This document shows positions 12,001-24,738 of a stretch of DNA of 64,000 nucleotides, piece by piece. The notes under the pieces are model-generated. The model saw nothing but the letters and a program-made list of their open reading frames with translations. It made no database searches and was not told where the DNA came from. Positions within the stretch are counted from its first letter, which is position 1. The number at the start of each line of letters is the position of its first letter. Position numbers and translations under genes: made by a program. Where the stretch lies: contig CM022948.1 in the NCBI GenBank assembly GCA_012931725.1, positions 91,656,215 to 91,720,214 on the forward strand, given 5' to 3'. This stretch comes from Litsea cubeba (Eukaryota > Streptophyta > Magnoliopsida > Laurales > Lauraceae).

Positions 12001-15000
12001 GATTTTAATCATTAATGAAGGATTATTGTCAAGTTTCAATTTCTTAAACTGTTATTCCTCAATCAGGACTGGGCACCGAGTATTTTAGGATTTTACTTCA
12101 AAGCAATTGTGGTGTGAGCGTTTTGGACTTCACTCCACGACCTGACAGTGGGTCTCCATATATTTGTCTTAACCGTTTAAATCAGGTGAATACATTATCC
12201 AATGTGCAGATTTGAATTTTGAAGTGCCAAATTGATTGAATGTGTAAAATATAACCCTCTTATTTTTTACGCAATCTTTTTATTATTATTTTACTTTGTA
12301 CTGCTTTGAACATGGTATTCCATCTTGTACAAAACACATTAGTGTATTTAGTAACTCCATTCTCAAATAGTCAGCACCTTTTATATTGAAGATCAAGGGA
12401 TATTTGATGTAATATCAAAATTTAAGTTGAATTGAAATCAACCAATATATTGTTGAAACTTTTAGGAACATGTTACTGGTGTAGATTGGTTATAAAGAGC
12501 ACTTATTCTTCAAAATATGGATGTTGTGTGTTCATAAATAAGAATATGGGTGAGGAGTTTTGATTGTGGTAGGTCTGTTGTCCTGAAGACCAGTTTTTCT
12601 ACTACCCTACTTTTAATGTGGGGCCGTTGTTCGAGGACTTACTTTGTAACCACACAATAATGAAGCTAGAGAATATTTCTAATAGGGAAAAACCCATACC
12701 TTTTGATAGCATGCCCATTAGTGTGAGGGTTACAATAGATGCCTATTCTTGCGTTCTGCAACTCCATTTTGTGCTATGCACAATTTAAGATCCAGTGCGA
12801 TTTGTAACAAATATTATTTATACTCTTTGGACATATTGTCCACCATTGGCAGATCGCAACACTTTAATCTTTCTGTCAAATTTGGATTAACCATTTTATG
12901 AAATTTCTTGAACACTGATAATATCTGATCATGAGACTTCATGAGATATATCCACGTGCATCTTATAGCATCGTGAATAGAAGTCACAAAATAGCAATGT
13001 TCATAGACAGAGGCGAGAGAAGCATACCAAACTCAAATACATATTAACTCAGAAAAAAAAACTCCTCTTTTCAATAATATTGCTTGAAGAAATGTTCTTC
13101 CTTTTCTTTGCAAAATGACAAGTATCACACTTGAGTTTCCTAACTTTACTCCCAATATCCAAAAAATATTTAAAAAATTCCAAAGACTTTGAGGAAGCAC
13201 ATGTCCAAGATGCTGATGTGACAGAGAAACTTTTCCCAAATCTATTGAAGATTGTAAAGCTTTCGACTCCTTTTTTGTGGGCTCCAAAATATATAGAATG
13301 TTCTCACGGCCATCATCAATCGTCTGCCCTATCTTCAGATCGTGAAATACAGAACGAGAGGGAAAATGATAACATAACTGTTGTGGGTTTTTGTGAGAGA
13401 GCTAATAGAAATAAGGTTTAATGAAAACCGTGGAAATTGTAAAATGGATGATAATGACTTCTCAGGTAAGACAATAATGGATCCTTTCCTGCTACTTGTG
13501 GAAGGTACCATTAACAATTTTAACATTCCTATGAGAGGATGGGATGTAAGACTGCAATTGTGGATGCATATCTCTCACATGATCCGTGGCACCTGAATCA
13601 ATTACTCGATTAGGAGTAATCATATGAGAAAGAAGCCAAGGCAGCTGGGTTATGGGGTGAAGAGTCATTTATAAATCATGCCAACTGATGAATATGTGTT
13701 ACTCCTGATGATGCTTGAGCCTTTGTCATAGATTAGTGACGTCATCCTTTAAGCTTTGATTTTCGTCGCCATCAACTGGTTTCTCCCGATTATCATTGTC
13801 ATTGGGCTTTTCTAATTCTGTTGGATATGTTGATGCACTGCGACGTGGCCAACCTAAAAGATCCCATAAGTCTCATGAGTATGTCTTCTCTTCCCATATT
13901 GAGTATAATGAAGCTTATATTTGTCAACACTCGCTGGGCCTCCACAGCCTTGTCCAAACTACCTTTATGACCACCACGGCCGCCACCACAACCACACCCA
14001 CCACCTCCTCTATCTGTATTGTTATTGGCAAGTGTTGAATGATCTGGAGGAGATTGAGAAGAGTTTTTGGATGACATAACTCTTCTTTGACTCTTCTTTC
14101 CTTGAAGAACTGCATATACTGTTGCCCAGGGAGGTAGAGGATCCTGACTACTTGTGCACTTACAGTTTCGTAGTCCAGGTTAATACTGCTCAGTAGTTCA
14201 AAGATATGTTGTTCTTCCAATTCCTTATTTCTTTTGCACAACATTGTTAAGGACTATGCATTCTAATTCATGCCACAGTCCTAAACAACAGCACCCAAGT
14301 GATAGATTCCCCCTTGCTTAAATGTTGCAATTTCTTTTGTCAATTCAAGGACTCTAGCATTGTTCTTTTTATAAGCATTCACAGCCCAATAAAGTCTCAC
14401 AATTCTTTAGGCATTTCACAATATCGAGAACCAGCTGCTATACTCTCCTCCATTGAACTGAGAATCCAATTCATCATTAACTTATTTTTGGATTCCCAAT
14501 GAGAATACTTTGGGTCATTATTGGCAGGTGCTGGGATCCTCCCATCTATATATATCCTAATCTTTTGGCGCCTCCAAAAGCCAGCTAAGCTGAATAAACC
14601 CAATCCTTAAAATTATTACCATCAAATAGAGATAGAGAGAGAGAGAGAGGAGAGGAGAGAGAGAGAGATTTGGTGTGATCCTTGTGGATTCATAAAATTA
14701 GGCAACTGGGAAACCCTAAATTTGATTTACTACTCATTCTTACTCCAAAATAATAATAATAAAAAAAATAAAAAATCAATGCACTTCACTGGCTGTTTAT
14801 TGCTTAAAACAAGATTTTAGGACTGTTTTTACAAAAAGGAAAAACCCTCAAACTAGTACCAACCTGTTTTCAACAGTGCTGATGTCAGCCCTAAATTTGA
14901 GACGACGTTGAAAAATCTCACTTACATTCCCTTGCAGTCGTGTGACCTTTAGACCAGCACCCGTCTGTAAAACTTCTTTGAATTCTTAGCAAACTTCAGA

Positions 15001-15326
15001 GTCAGAAATCAGAACTCCACTCAAGCGCTCAGGCAACCCTCCATAGTATTTTTATCAGCCCCTTGGAACTCTTTAGATTGAATTATTTCTTTAATCTAAG
15101 CCACTACACTTTTTCATATGGATAATGGATGTCTCCTAATTGTTGGAAAGTTTTGATACCAAATTGGATATGTGGATTGGCTATTGAGAGGAAACTAGGG
15201 TTTATGATGAAAGGTATTGAAAACCTAAGAGAAATTGATTAGAGAAGAATTTTGGAGAAAAGAATAGTATGGTTGTATAAGTCAGGGTTCGACTACCAAT
15301 ACTATAAATTTTTACTATTTCATATT

Positions 15327-15357
<31 letters not shown>

Positions 15358-18300
15358 CCCCAACACACATATTTTATGGTATTTGCATGTAAGTTCCTAC
15401 TTTTACAGAAATTAAAGAACTAGTCCTTTTCTCTAACTCATAACAGCATTGTCATGTTAGGAATTAGGATGTTACTCTGAAGGCTATTTGGTACTTATAG
15501 TGTGTTCATGTAAGTTCTCTTCAGTGCATGGAGGTTATCCCAAAGATAATTATGCCTGCTTAAATGATGCTTTTGCAGACCCCAAATTCTCCTATATCTG
15601 CGGGGAGTTCCGCCGGTAGAAAAGCCGGCAAGCGAGTTGTATTGGTATGTTATGGAGCTACACGCAGCGATAGTGAGGTACAGAAATGACCGTCTTCATT
15701 GTATGCTTAATGTTGCTCTTTAGGTACCATTGTTTGTCATGCTTTCTTTGCTGTACTCTACTGCCATATGCATGGTCTGGGCTTTTTAATTTTCACTGTG
15801 GGTGTCAGGGTATGCCTCAAAATTGTTTAATATGGTTTTCTTGTTGGCAAAAATTGAAGAAACGCAATATAGTTCAAGATTTTCTTAACTGGGTTCTGAG
15901 CACCATTTTGAATTCTTTTAAATGAAATTCCTACTATGTGTTACCTACCAAAACAAAATAAACAAAGTAAAATAAATTCTATGAAGAATTAGGTTAGGTT
16001 GTCTTTGGACACAAAGATAGATATAATGAACTTTCACACTTTTCCAATTTATTGCAATATTGAATTCCTAATCTTCCTCTACTAATGCTGTGGCATTGGG
16101 TGACCACTGCTATGCCAATATAACATATGAAAAACTGTGTTAATTGTTATTGAAACAATCATTGCAACATTAATTCCCAAATAAATCTTTAATATGTGCC
16201 TTTTGAGGTCATTGAGTACCTTTCATGTTGCGATTTGTTAGGACAGCTAATACATGTTCTATTGAAAAACTTTCTGTTTAGATGTGCTTTTTAAAAGCCA
16301 AATGCTGTTCTCATTGTGCTCCACCTTTTCGCAACCCTTGTTGCCACATATTATGGTTCCAGCTAAATGCCTGGCACACACGCACACAAACCATGCACAC
16401 TGCTACAGCATATGTGCGCATTGTAGATTGCACACGACATGAGATCCAGAGAAACCACAAATTTTGCATGACACAACACTCATCAAGTGGTTCCCACCTT
16501 TCTCATTACCAGATTCCAGACTGATTCTTCCAATGATTGGGTTGTGACACAAGTTCTTCACTGTTCATTTGATGGATTTAATTTTTGTCCCCAAAACGTC
16601 CAGGAAGGTTTGGATGTTTCTGCCAGTTCTGTGAATTCTGTCTTTGACTCTTTTCCCTTTCCATTTAAACCTCTAATTAGATCCATTCAGTATCATAATG
16701 TTGAAAAATAATTGTAAATTGGGTAGTTTAAGGGATTTAATCACCTTTCTAGGGAATTCCATAGATTCCATGAAAGCATATCAGTCTGACTAGTACATGA
16801 AAGTCAACAGCATAATACAATAACATTATTGATTTTCTTTGTATTGGTCTCTTCTCTTCTCTATTATGCTCCATTGTACTCTTCATCATTCATATATTGT
16901 GTTTCCATAGAAATAAAACCTGCATCACGAGATCTAAACCATTGGGAAGTTGTCCAGTGTCAAAGAAGACAGAGAAAGTGACCATAAGATTATTTGTAGC
17001 AGCAGTCCACGGTTAGAAATGATTAGGGTTCCTTGGTACTTGTGACTGCATCAAGTTCGCTTGTGTTCTTATGGGTTTCTTTCTTGTTGTATTGGTGAAG
17101 TGTGTAATGCTCTTGTTCCTTTTCTTTTATGTTGTGCCTTGATGATGTAATCCCTGTATGCTCTTTCCTTTTCCGATAAATTTTTACTGTCACCAATATA
17201 AAAAGAAAGAAAAAAAACCATGCTAATGCATCTCAAAGCAGGCAGTACTTGTTCACAGCATTTTCCCATTTAGCATTTTTACTTTGTTTCAATGTACTGT
17301 AAGCTACAAACTGATGATCACATCACTGGCAGTCAAGTATTCCTGATCCAGAAGAACCATTGAACATGCTCGGGCTTATACAGGTAACTGTCCTATATTG
17401 GTTACATATAATTTGGATGTTGCCACTTTTGTTTGCTGAAATGTTTTTCCCTTAATTACAAATATTCAGTCCCAGAAGACAGCAGAGCTGCTTTTAGACT
17501 TGAAGTTGAGCACTATAATTTGCAGCCCTCAAAGTGCCTCAGTCGATGCTGCCACTGCTATTTCCAAGGTAAATAATCCAGTGAAATTTCACAGCATTGA
17601 TGAATTATGTCTTAATCTGAACTCCGGAAACAATTAAGCAGGGCTGTGGCTGTAACCCAAGTTGCAATTGGCTTGAATGGTTGAGGAGAATTATGAGATA
17701 CTGTTTATGTCAACTCCCAATCAGCGTCAGCATATGATGCTGAGATATGACAGAGGTTTTACACGTAAAAGTAAGGATCAGATTCGATAATGATATGGAT
17801 ATGCTGCCTGTTCTGGGCATCATAGTTGTCTGTGACTAGCAGTGGTTATGTAGTTTGATCCATGTGGTTTCATATGCTGGGCATCATATGATTTGGGGGC
17901 ATAATAGAGGAAAAGTAACCGTACAACTATTTATGTGGTTTGTTCTCTGTGCTTGGCTTAAATGAATGTTGGAAAGAATGACCGATTATTCTGCTGAGTG
18001 TTTTATCTGCTTCCAAATTAAATTACATGCAAATGTACTAAGCAATGCTCTTTTCTTTTCTTAATTTTCTTGGAATTTTTTTTTTTTTTGTTGGGGATGA
18101 ATTCTGAGATAACAAACATGATGATGATTATTTTCTTGGGGAAGGGGCTGGGTTGGGTGGGTGACTGTTCTTTTGTTGTTCAAAACTTTTTGGTTATAGG
18201 TGCAAGAAGCTGCAGCCTGCTTGGGGGCTGATTGTGTGCCCCGATATGTTGAGATAAAGCAAATTCATGAGCTACGGATGGAACACATTTTTCATCAGTC

Positions 18301-19245
18301 AAGGAAGGTAAGCATTTAAAATTTGGTATTCCAAATCTTTCAACCCAAATGAATGGAACTGCTTTTATTTATTTTTCTATTAGTAACTTCACTTGAACCA
18401 TGCTATCTCGTAGTTGTGACAATGTGCACCTTCCAACAGTGCTATGGCTCTTATTTTATTTACACAGCCTTTAATCAGGGTTTTAATAGTTGAAACTCGA
18501 CCTGCGACTTCAGAGATGGGGACAAAACTTCTTCAAGTACTAGATCAAGCTTCTCATGAAAAAAAAAAAATCAAACTTTCTTCTATCCAATTCTCTCGAT
18601 GAATAGAAGAATAAGTGGCTGGCAACATGAGAATTGAAATGGAATGAAGAATAAGCACTTTTGTGCCAATGATAGTATAGAGTCATATGCACATGATGGG
18701 TGAAACAATCCTGGTTCCCAAAATTCACTTGGGTCCCATTCAGATATTGACCTTTGTTTTATGTGGCTCTTCACAGATTGTTCAGTCATTATTGCAATTA
18801 AAATTAAGAAGCTTGATCTTTGGATTTTTTTTTATTACCGAGTTTTAAAAGCTTGTGCAACTCTTTGCTGTAGGACACGAGAGATTCACCTCTTCAATCA
18901 AGATGGTTAAATGGCTTTGACGATGTGGCACTTAGAGGATTGTGGGATCAGGCAGGAAATGCTTGGCATTCAGTGTTACATGAACTATCTGATGAATCTA
19001 ACCCTGAAAAAAATGTGGTAGTCATTGGACACCCTGCGGTTCATATTGCATTGATTGCAAACTGCTTGAATCTAACTAAAGACTGGATGGGAGCTTTTCA
19101 TCTTGATGTTGGCAGCATCACAGTTATCGACTTCCCTGATGGGCCAAATGGAAGAGGAGTTTTCCGATGTGTAAATTATACTGCGCATTTAGGAAGGTGG
19201 GCAATACCTATTACGAGATCGACTGCAGACGATGAAGAATTCTAA
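9065..19245 (+). CDS. Two-domain phosphoglycerate-mutase-like protein, probable 2-carboxy-D-arabinitol-1-phosphatase
   Basis: Nine exons join in frame to 504 residues: 9065-9408, 10961-11066, 11211-11427, 12067-12185, 15579-15677, 17333-17383, 17470-17568, 18200-18307, 18874-19245. All introns are GT-AG. It resembles the plant histidine-phosphatase protein annotated as probable 2-carboxy-D-arabinitol-1-phosphatase (Arabidopsis At5g22620 type), which removes phosphate from a Rubisco inhibitor. Residues 1-60 are basic and Ser-rich, consistent with a plastid transit peptide. Domain 1 has LVRHGQSTWNEEGRIQG (catalytic R68 H69 G70), NSPLIRSKRTAE across the exon 1/2 join, REID (E143), and the second catalytic His in VVAHN (H210). 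Domain 2 (about 280-490) opens RVVLVCYGATRS, so RHG has become CYG, though VIGHPAV keeps the late His. It is probably non-catalytic. Intron 4 (12186-15578) holds a copia element; intron 3 holds a MITE. Enzyme identity is by family only. Confidence 0.88.
10627..10680 (-). mobile_element. Short RTE LINE 3'-end remnant
   Basis: Contains CATCATCATC followed by a TGTCCCAACTATGTTGG core. Reverse-complemented, this resembles the conserved end of plant RTE elements (GCCGACCCCA..TAGT.GG..AAGGC then a simple repeat tail). A clearer copy with TSDs is at 35096-35136. No TSD was found here. Confidence 0.4.
11714..11855. mobile_element. 142-bp MITE with 8-bp TSD (hAT-like)
   Basis: The element begins CTATGATGCACGGATAC and ends with the reverse complement of CTATGATGCACAGATAC. 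It is flanked by perfect 8-bp direct repeats ATGAGTTC at 11706-11713 and 11856-11863, the TSD length of hAT elements. The interior is rich in palindromic GTATC/GATAC words. It lies in intron 3 of the phosphatase gene. A longer relative with the same terminal sequence is at 34157-34509. Confidence 0.75.
12640..15340 (-). mobile_element. Degenerate Ty1-copia element inside intron 4 of the phosphatase gene
   Basis: On the minus strand, starting from high coordinates: an LTR-like stretch (about 15165-15330), then a primer-binding-like TGGTATCAAAAC at about 15152-15163 (initiator tRNA-Met type). A gag fragment follows (EQHIFELLSSINLDYE, 14224-14090), then a Gly/His-rich tract. Next come protease-end motifs (PRFSLNLISISSLTKTHN, about 13430-13370) and a GAG-pre-integrase-like LGH segment near 13220. 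A possible integrase start with NGVAERKNRH character is near 12780. Frames are interrupted many times. The order is that of one inserted copia, antisense to the host gene. The 3' LTR was not located. Confidence 0.65.
14636..14670. repeat. (GA)n microsatellite
   Basis: An interrupted GA run directly readable on the plus strand, inside the copia-derived part of intron 4. Confidence 0.9.
15339..15361. repeat. Poly-C run (23 bases)
   Basis: A homopolymer of C directly readable on the plus strand near the outer edge of the copia insertion in intron 4. Its exact length may be unreliable because homopolymers are prone to sequencing error. Confidence 0.9.
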
Positions 19246-20269
19246 CTGTTTACCACAAGCATATAAATATACTGGCGAAGGTAAAAAATTGGTTGAGGGA
19301 CGGGCTCCAGATGCATGAGCTGGGTTCTTTTGATGTATATGATCTTATCATCTATATTGAAAAACTCATTGGAAAGCTGTTTTTTATATAGGAAAATATA
19401 CGTTACTTCACACTAGCATATGTACATTTTGCATTGGTTTTCAGTTTGTGCAAGTAGGGTCTATGCAGGGTGCTATCAAAGGGCTGGGATGGACTGGGCC
19501 CAAGGTTTTCCAAGCCCTACCCTCAACATATGCAGACCAGGACAGAGTCCTCGGAGTGGCTGTACTAGTGGGCCCTCAGGGCCAGGATGGGACCCAGTGC
19601 CCAAAAAGAAAAAAAATCATTTTTTAATTTTTTTCTACATTTGTTACTGGGAACCAAGTGTAAATCTAATGTTAACCTTCTCTATTATCCAAAGCTTGGG
19701 ACCATTAATTCAATGCAACAAGCAACATGGCAGTAGATGAAATTCACTTTACTACAATCTGATTTCAAGTTATGGTTGGGCAATCATGTATTATCAATAG
19801 AAAAGACCTATTTGATGTTGTTGGTGAATCTTTATCTTTTAACTCATCAATTTTATAACTATAATAGAATGCACTTAATTGAATTCTCATGATTTAAAAA
19901 CTAAACAAACAAATGGGTTCTATAATAAAAAGAAAAGTATCGTCTCATATTTCCTCTGCTACATGCCATTGGGATTTTCTATTTTTCAGGTTGTGGTACA
20001 TTGAAGAGGTGGGCTATTGACTTAGGAGGAGTGATCTCATGCTAATAATAACCACATAAGAATATATATATATATATATAGGAAATATTATATATATTTA
20101 AATAGCAAATAAATTAATATGCAGCAACCCTATGTTAATAAGCCATTGCATAATAAATTATATATGAATTTACATAAAAATACATAAGAATCACATAAAA
20201 TCATACTCAAATAAACCAATGCTCAAGTAAATCCACATGTATATAAATAAGGAAAATAAGATACTAGGA
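19246..20269. other. Intergenic 3' flank of the phosphatase gene
   Basis: AT-rich sequence with an (AT)n microsatellite at about 20063-20081. A short GC-rich stretch around 19480-19605 has many GGGCCC-like words and no homology I recognise. No gene is seen. Confidence 0.45.
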
Positions 20270-21450
20270 GGCTGATTGTTTGCACGACCCTTGTCTCCGA
20301 AGAGACCTTTCCATTCATGTTGCTTCGTGTAAGTGCACAAAAATTCACAGACTCGGGGGTAGTGTTCTTGAGACTCACTGAGGAGGACGAAGGCTGAAGC
20401 TTCTCGTCTCCTTTGTTGATGATGGAAGAACCGATGCCTGAGAATCTGGAAGAGAGAGAAGAAATAGGTCAGAGGACCATGGCTGTGGGCAACGCAGGGC
20501 TCTCCGATGCCTAAGTCAGTATGAGAACTGGACAGTAGGATGGAGATTTGGAGAAGATGGCGCTTTGGCATGGCGTGCCGGAGTTATTGGCCATGGTTTT
20601 GAGTATGGTATGTTGGATCGGGGATCCCTTGCTCTCTGCGCCTGCTGCTCCTTATATGGACAGGAAGAGGGAGAGAGAGAGGGCTCTGTGCTCTGACAGG
20701 AAGTCTTATCGCAGTCCATCTGTCCCATCTGGCCATACCCTGGCGCCTAGGGAACTGTGGACGCCGCTCTATCAGAAGGCATGGGCGGTATGGGAGGCTC
20801 TGTCAGATGATATGGGCTTGTCTTGTCGCACGTGCTGTAGCGTGCATGAGCGTCCAAGGGAGGACAGCTGTCAACCCCTGCCTTGGCTAGCTCTGGCATC
20901 CTGACCGAGGTTAGGGTGTGTTGCCGAGGTCGGGGCGACCTTGACTTGGTTGGAGACATCGCAGGGACGCCGAAGTGGAGGACCGAGATGAAGTTTCTAA
21001 CCGGGCTGGGATGCCCTGGCCGAGGTGGAGCTCTGCCGAGTGAGGAGTTGTGCAAGCGACCGAGATGGAGCTCCTGGCCGAGACCAAGGTGACTAGTGAG
21101 TAGTGAGGCAGGAGATCTCGGTTGATGCCTTGGCCCCGTTGCCGAGGTCCAGGGTGACAGAGTTTGGTTGGCGCCCCGGTGTTGAGTGCGCGTGGCCGAG
21201 GTGAGGCTTTGACCGAAGTGGGAGCACTTGGCTGAGCTTGTGGAGGTTGAGACGAGCCTTGCCGAGATGGACTAGCTGGCGCTGGAGCACGAGATGAAGC
21301 AACAAGCCAGTATTCCGGTGAGTTCGAAAATATCCCCACACACTTCGCATAAGCATTGTGTAAAGGTCTGAAACCATCCTGGATCAGTGATGTAAATTGC
21401 TCATACAGGAGGCCCTGCTGTGGATGGCAGTCACCAGACCACAAATCTTG
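20270..21450. mobile_element. GC-rich block, probably LTR-derived
   Basis: Composition jumps to GC-rich compared with both flanks. The right half repeats the word (G/A)CCGAG(G/A)T about ten times between 20905 and 21270. The left half has CTCTCCGATGCCTAAGTCAG and a TATATGG-like site near 20655, all familiar from LTRs of plant retrotransposons. Long open frames here (up to 177 codons on the minus strand) overlap in several phases and are low-complexity, so they are not called genes. No clear LTR ends or TSD were found, so the class is uncertain. Confidence 0.35.
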
Positions 21451-23397
21451 TTTATGGGGGAAATCTTCACATTTTGATGTGGAAATGCATGTTGGAGAAA
21501 CAGTTTAAGCATAGCTTCTAATTTAACCAAACCACTCATTTATAGTTAAGAGTACAACGTGCACCCTCTAACTCAAATCATATCTCAAGTGAATGAATGA
21601 AATACGAATCCATAAATTCCTCAATGGGGCTCGACAAAATTCTAAAATGTTAAATGGATGTAATACAACAAAAAAAATGCATCTAATCCTGTTTTGGTGT
21701 GACCCAATTCAACTTTTATTTGATATCGTCATCGAGACGATTCAAATGAGTGAACCCAATACTGATCAAGATTCGAAACCATGACCACTAGACCCCACAG
21801 GCGAGAATTCAAAGCTAGTCAAAATGAGTCTAGCCAAGCCAAGCTGGTTAGCACAGATGTGAGTGGATCCGACGATGAAATGGATCATCATGAGATGTAT
21901 GATTAGGGTTTGAGAAGGATGGGTTGGCGAGGGGGGAATGACAGCACTTATCTTCCCATTTATAGAAGGTGGGCCACACACCAGCTGTCAATTATGCCCG
22001 ACGAAATAGAGATGATTACAAAGGCAAGAAAAGTGGCCCCTTTTCTCAGTTTTCTCTCTCTGCACGAGAGGGATCCGTTTCGTCCCACCGGAAAAAAGGT
22101 TTGTGTATTAAAAGAGGAGTCACTTTTTGTCCTTGCACTCCTCGTTGGGCTTTGATTCTGTGTGGGAGAATTTTCTCTTTCAGGCCCACTTAGCCAACCT
22201 TTGTTCAATGGAACGCCTTTTGGACTCTTTCATGCCATCATAATCTACAATCATGTCTAATTTTATGTTCATTATATATTTACTCACGGCCTATTATACC
22301 TCTTCTAAAAAAATTACTAAAATTTTTAAGATGTTAAATTAAAGGTTTGGATGATCCGATGATATCGATTTTTTTGTACAACCCTCATTTATAAAAGAGG
22401 TTTTTCTATCCAATGTGTGTCCCATAAGCTGAACTACATGTACACAATATGCAGTGGGCTCATCGTAATGTAAGGCGGCACTTTTTGTATAGTACTTTCT
22501 CACAAGATTTCTAGGTTGCTCGAACGCATGGATGGTGTTGTAAATTCTATATGATGGCACTTGTGTGGCAAAGCAGGTTGAAGATATAACAAGTGAATCG
22601 ATGGGAGAGACATGACGCTCTCACACTAAACCATGGGAAGAGCTTTTGGAATGACTAGCATATTGGGATGCATGAATATTAAATAAAAATAATAATATTT
22701 AAATTAAATATTAGTTTATGAAAAACACATGAATTGAGTGAAAGAGTCAAATCTAAAAACATAATCATTATAAGATTATATAAATAGTGTAAAGATAGTG
22801 GGTGATTTTCAATGATAGTGTACCCACATTACATTTGTTAGATTCAACTAATCGATCCACCTATGAGATTTATTGATGAATCATGTGATTAGTTGGTTCT
22901 ATGGAATATGAATTTATAATATAATATAATTAATTAAAAAGAAACCCATAGATAGTACTTCAACAATAAGTGAGTAAATAGTTGTAAATTAATTTGTGAT
23001 TCCCTTTGCATAAACTACTTATATATTTGGTTAAATCTTTCTATAAGTTTCAACATTTTTCGGGTATATTTGGTTAAAATGTTCACTTATAGTGTACTTG
23101 CATGAGAAAATGATGCCTGAATTACTATAACAATCAATTCTTCAATGAGCCCGCCACCTAAGTAACATAATTATTATTTACCAAAAAAGAAAGTTACATA
23201 TCATTTTGGGATCACATATATATTTTAACAATAGCCGACTCTAACATAGTTGACATAAGGCTTTAATGATGATGATGTAAATAGTTTAACAATAGTGGAT
23301 TCTCTTAAATAATAGTAAACTTCCATGATATCCATTAGATCCAATTAATCTTTGTACCTATGAGACCCATTGGTGAAGAATCTAAATCCTCCAGTTA
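21451..23397. other. AT-rich intergenic sequence
   Basis: No gene recognised. A segment at about 22800-22905 and another at about 23310-23385 share a diverged direct repeat with the words ATTAGAT(T)C(C)AA, ACCTATGAGA and TTGATGAATC-like. This suggests copies of an unclassified repeat. Confidence 0.4.
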
Positions 23398-23770
23398 TTA
23401 CATGATAACCATGTAACACATGCTTAAAACTCCATCGTGGGGCACACATAGAAGTAATCTCGGCTGTTCAAAATGAATTACATCCCCTCCAGTGATATAT
23501 CCTCAAATTTCAATTCCAATGGAGTGGGTCTAATCGTACAATTGAGCACATTACACAATGCGATTAACACATCACCAGTGATGCCACATCAGCTTCTAGT
23601 CAAGTTTCCGTGATGTGATCAACTAGATAGTGGGACCCACTTTTTCGTAATTGAAATTCAAGAATATATCATTGGGGGGGGGGGGGGTGTTTCACCTTAA
23701 ATAGTTTGAATTATCTCTATACAGATTCCATGATGGAGTTTCAAGAATGTGTTACATGATTTCCATGTAA
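23398..23770. mobile_element. Foldback MITE with ~140-bp inverted arms
   Basis: The left arm (23398-23535) and right arm (about 23625-23770) are diverged inverted copies. Left-arm landmarks TTACATGATAACCATGTAAC, AACTCCATCGTGG, GTGATATATCCTCAAATTTC and GAGTGGGTC recur reverse-complemented in the right arm. Both tips are themselves near-palindromic (TTACATG..CATGTAA). TA dinucleotides sit just outside both ends, compatible with a TA target site, which is a weak criterion. A poly-G run (23674-23687) interrupts the right arm. Confidence 0.65.
23674..23687. repeat. Poly-G run (14 bases)
   Basis: Directly readable homopolymer inside the right arm of the foldback element. The left arm has CCCCTCC at the matching place, so the run is an expansion of an existing short tract. 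Confidence 0.9.
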
Positions 23771-24653
23771 TAGGGTTTGGGCTCATTGGTAAAATATGTG
23801 TTTAGTGAGTTCTATATAAAGGTGAATGGAAAGTCCCATGTATATTAATATTGTGCAAAAGGATGATATGAGTAAGTTGGGCACTTATGGTGGACCTAGA
23901 CATTTATAATTGTGACTGTGGACAACAACTTTTATGTCGATGTCTCATATAAGGAGGAGAGAGTTTTTTTTTTTTCCTCCAACAAACTAAATGTAGTACT
24001 TTGCGAATTGATTTTTATCAAGGTAGGGCTGAGCTAGGCACCTGCATAGGAGGGCCCAATTGGCAACCCTAAACATCATTGTAAATGAGAGGGTGGCATT
24101 CGGGTCCAAAGTGAATCCCGTTCTTTAAAGATGAGCCCATTTAGTAAAGGCCTGGCACTGGGCCACACATGGTCTGCCTTTTTTAAGCTTTCGCCGATAC
24201 TCAAAACCATTCCCGTTGCCCAAAAAGAAAAGTCCTAGTTATAAGTAAGTGATGCATGCGTCGCTATTCGCCAGTCGCTATTCAATCAAAATCTCTCTTT
24301 TTAGTACCAATTTCCACGACACGAACAAGTTCGTTCGATATTCGAGTCTCGAGTCTCGAGTCTCTCGAGTCTCAACCGAAACGAAAATATCAAGCTGGTC
24401 GCGCGAGCCGGGTGCGCCATCGAGTCAGAGGGTTCGTCGAGCTGAGCCGAGCCAGTGGAGAGAAAGGTTCTCTCGGTCAAAAAGGCAAGACCCTGCACTG
24501 TACACGCGTCAGCCTTGCAGTGTTGTCCCTTGATTACTATCCGTCTTCTTTGCTTCCGACACGCGTCCTGCTTTCATTGGATAGAGCATTACGTATACGT
24601 TAGCCTACCTTTCAGCAGCTCTCCCACCTGCCTTATGCCAGGCTCCTGAGCCC

Positions 24654-24675
24654 TCAGAGAGAGAGAGAGAGAGTG
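24654..24675. repeat. (GA)n tract in the probable 5' leader of the trihelix gene
   Basis: A GA-dinucleotide run about 130 bases upstream of the start codon. GA tracts of this kind are common in plant promoters and leaders and can bind BPC/GAGA-type factors. Binding here is inference only. Confidence 0.6.
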
Positions 24676-24714
24676 TCAGTAGTAACTGAGAGTGAAACAG
24701 TAGCAGAGAGAGAG

Positions 24715-24738
24715 ATGGGGCCAATGCCTCGTGCATAA
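24715..24738 (+). promoter_or_regulatory. Candidate upstream ORF of 7 codons
   Basis: ATG at 24715 opens MGPMPRA and stops at 24736-24738, 65 bases before the main start of the trihelix gene. It matters only if transcription starts upstream of 24715, which cannot be seen here. Confidence 0.4.

Noticed and set aside
20911..21444. 177-codon minus-strand open frame
   Set aside because: Lies in the GC-rich repeat block, with overlapping open frames on both strands and low-complexity Ser/Pro content; no domain recognised.
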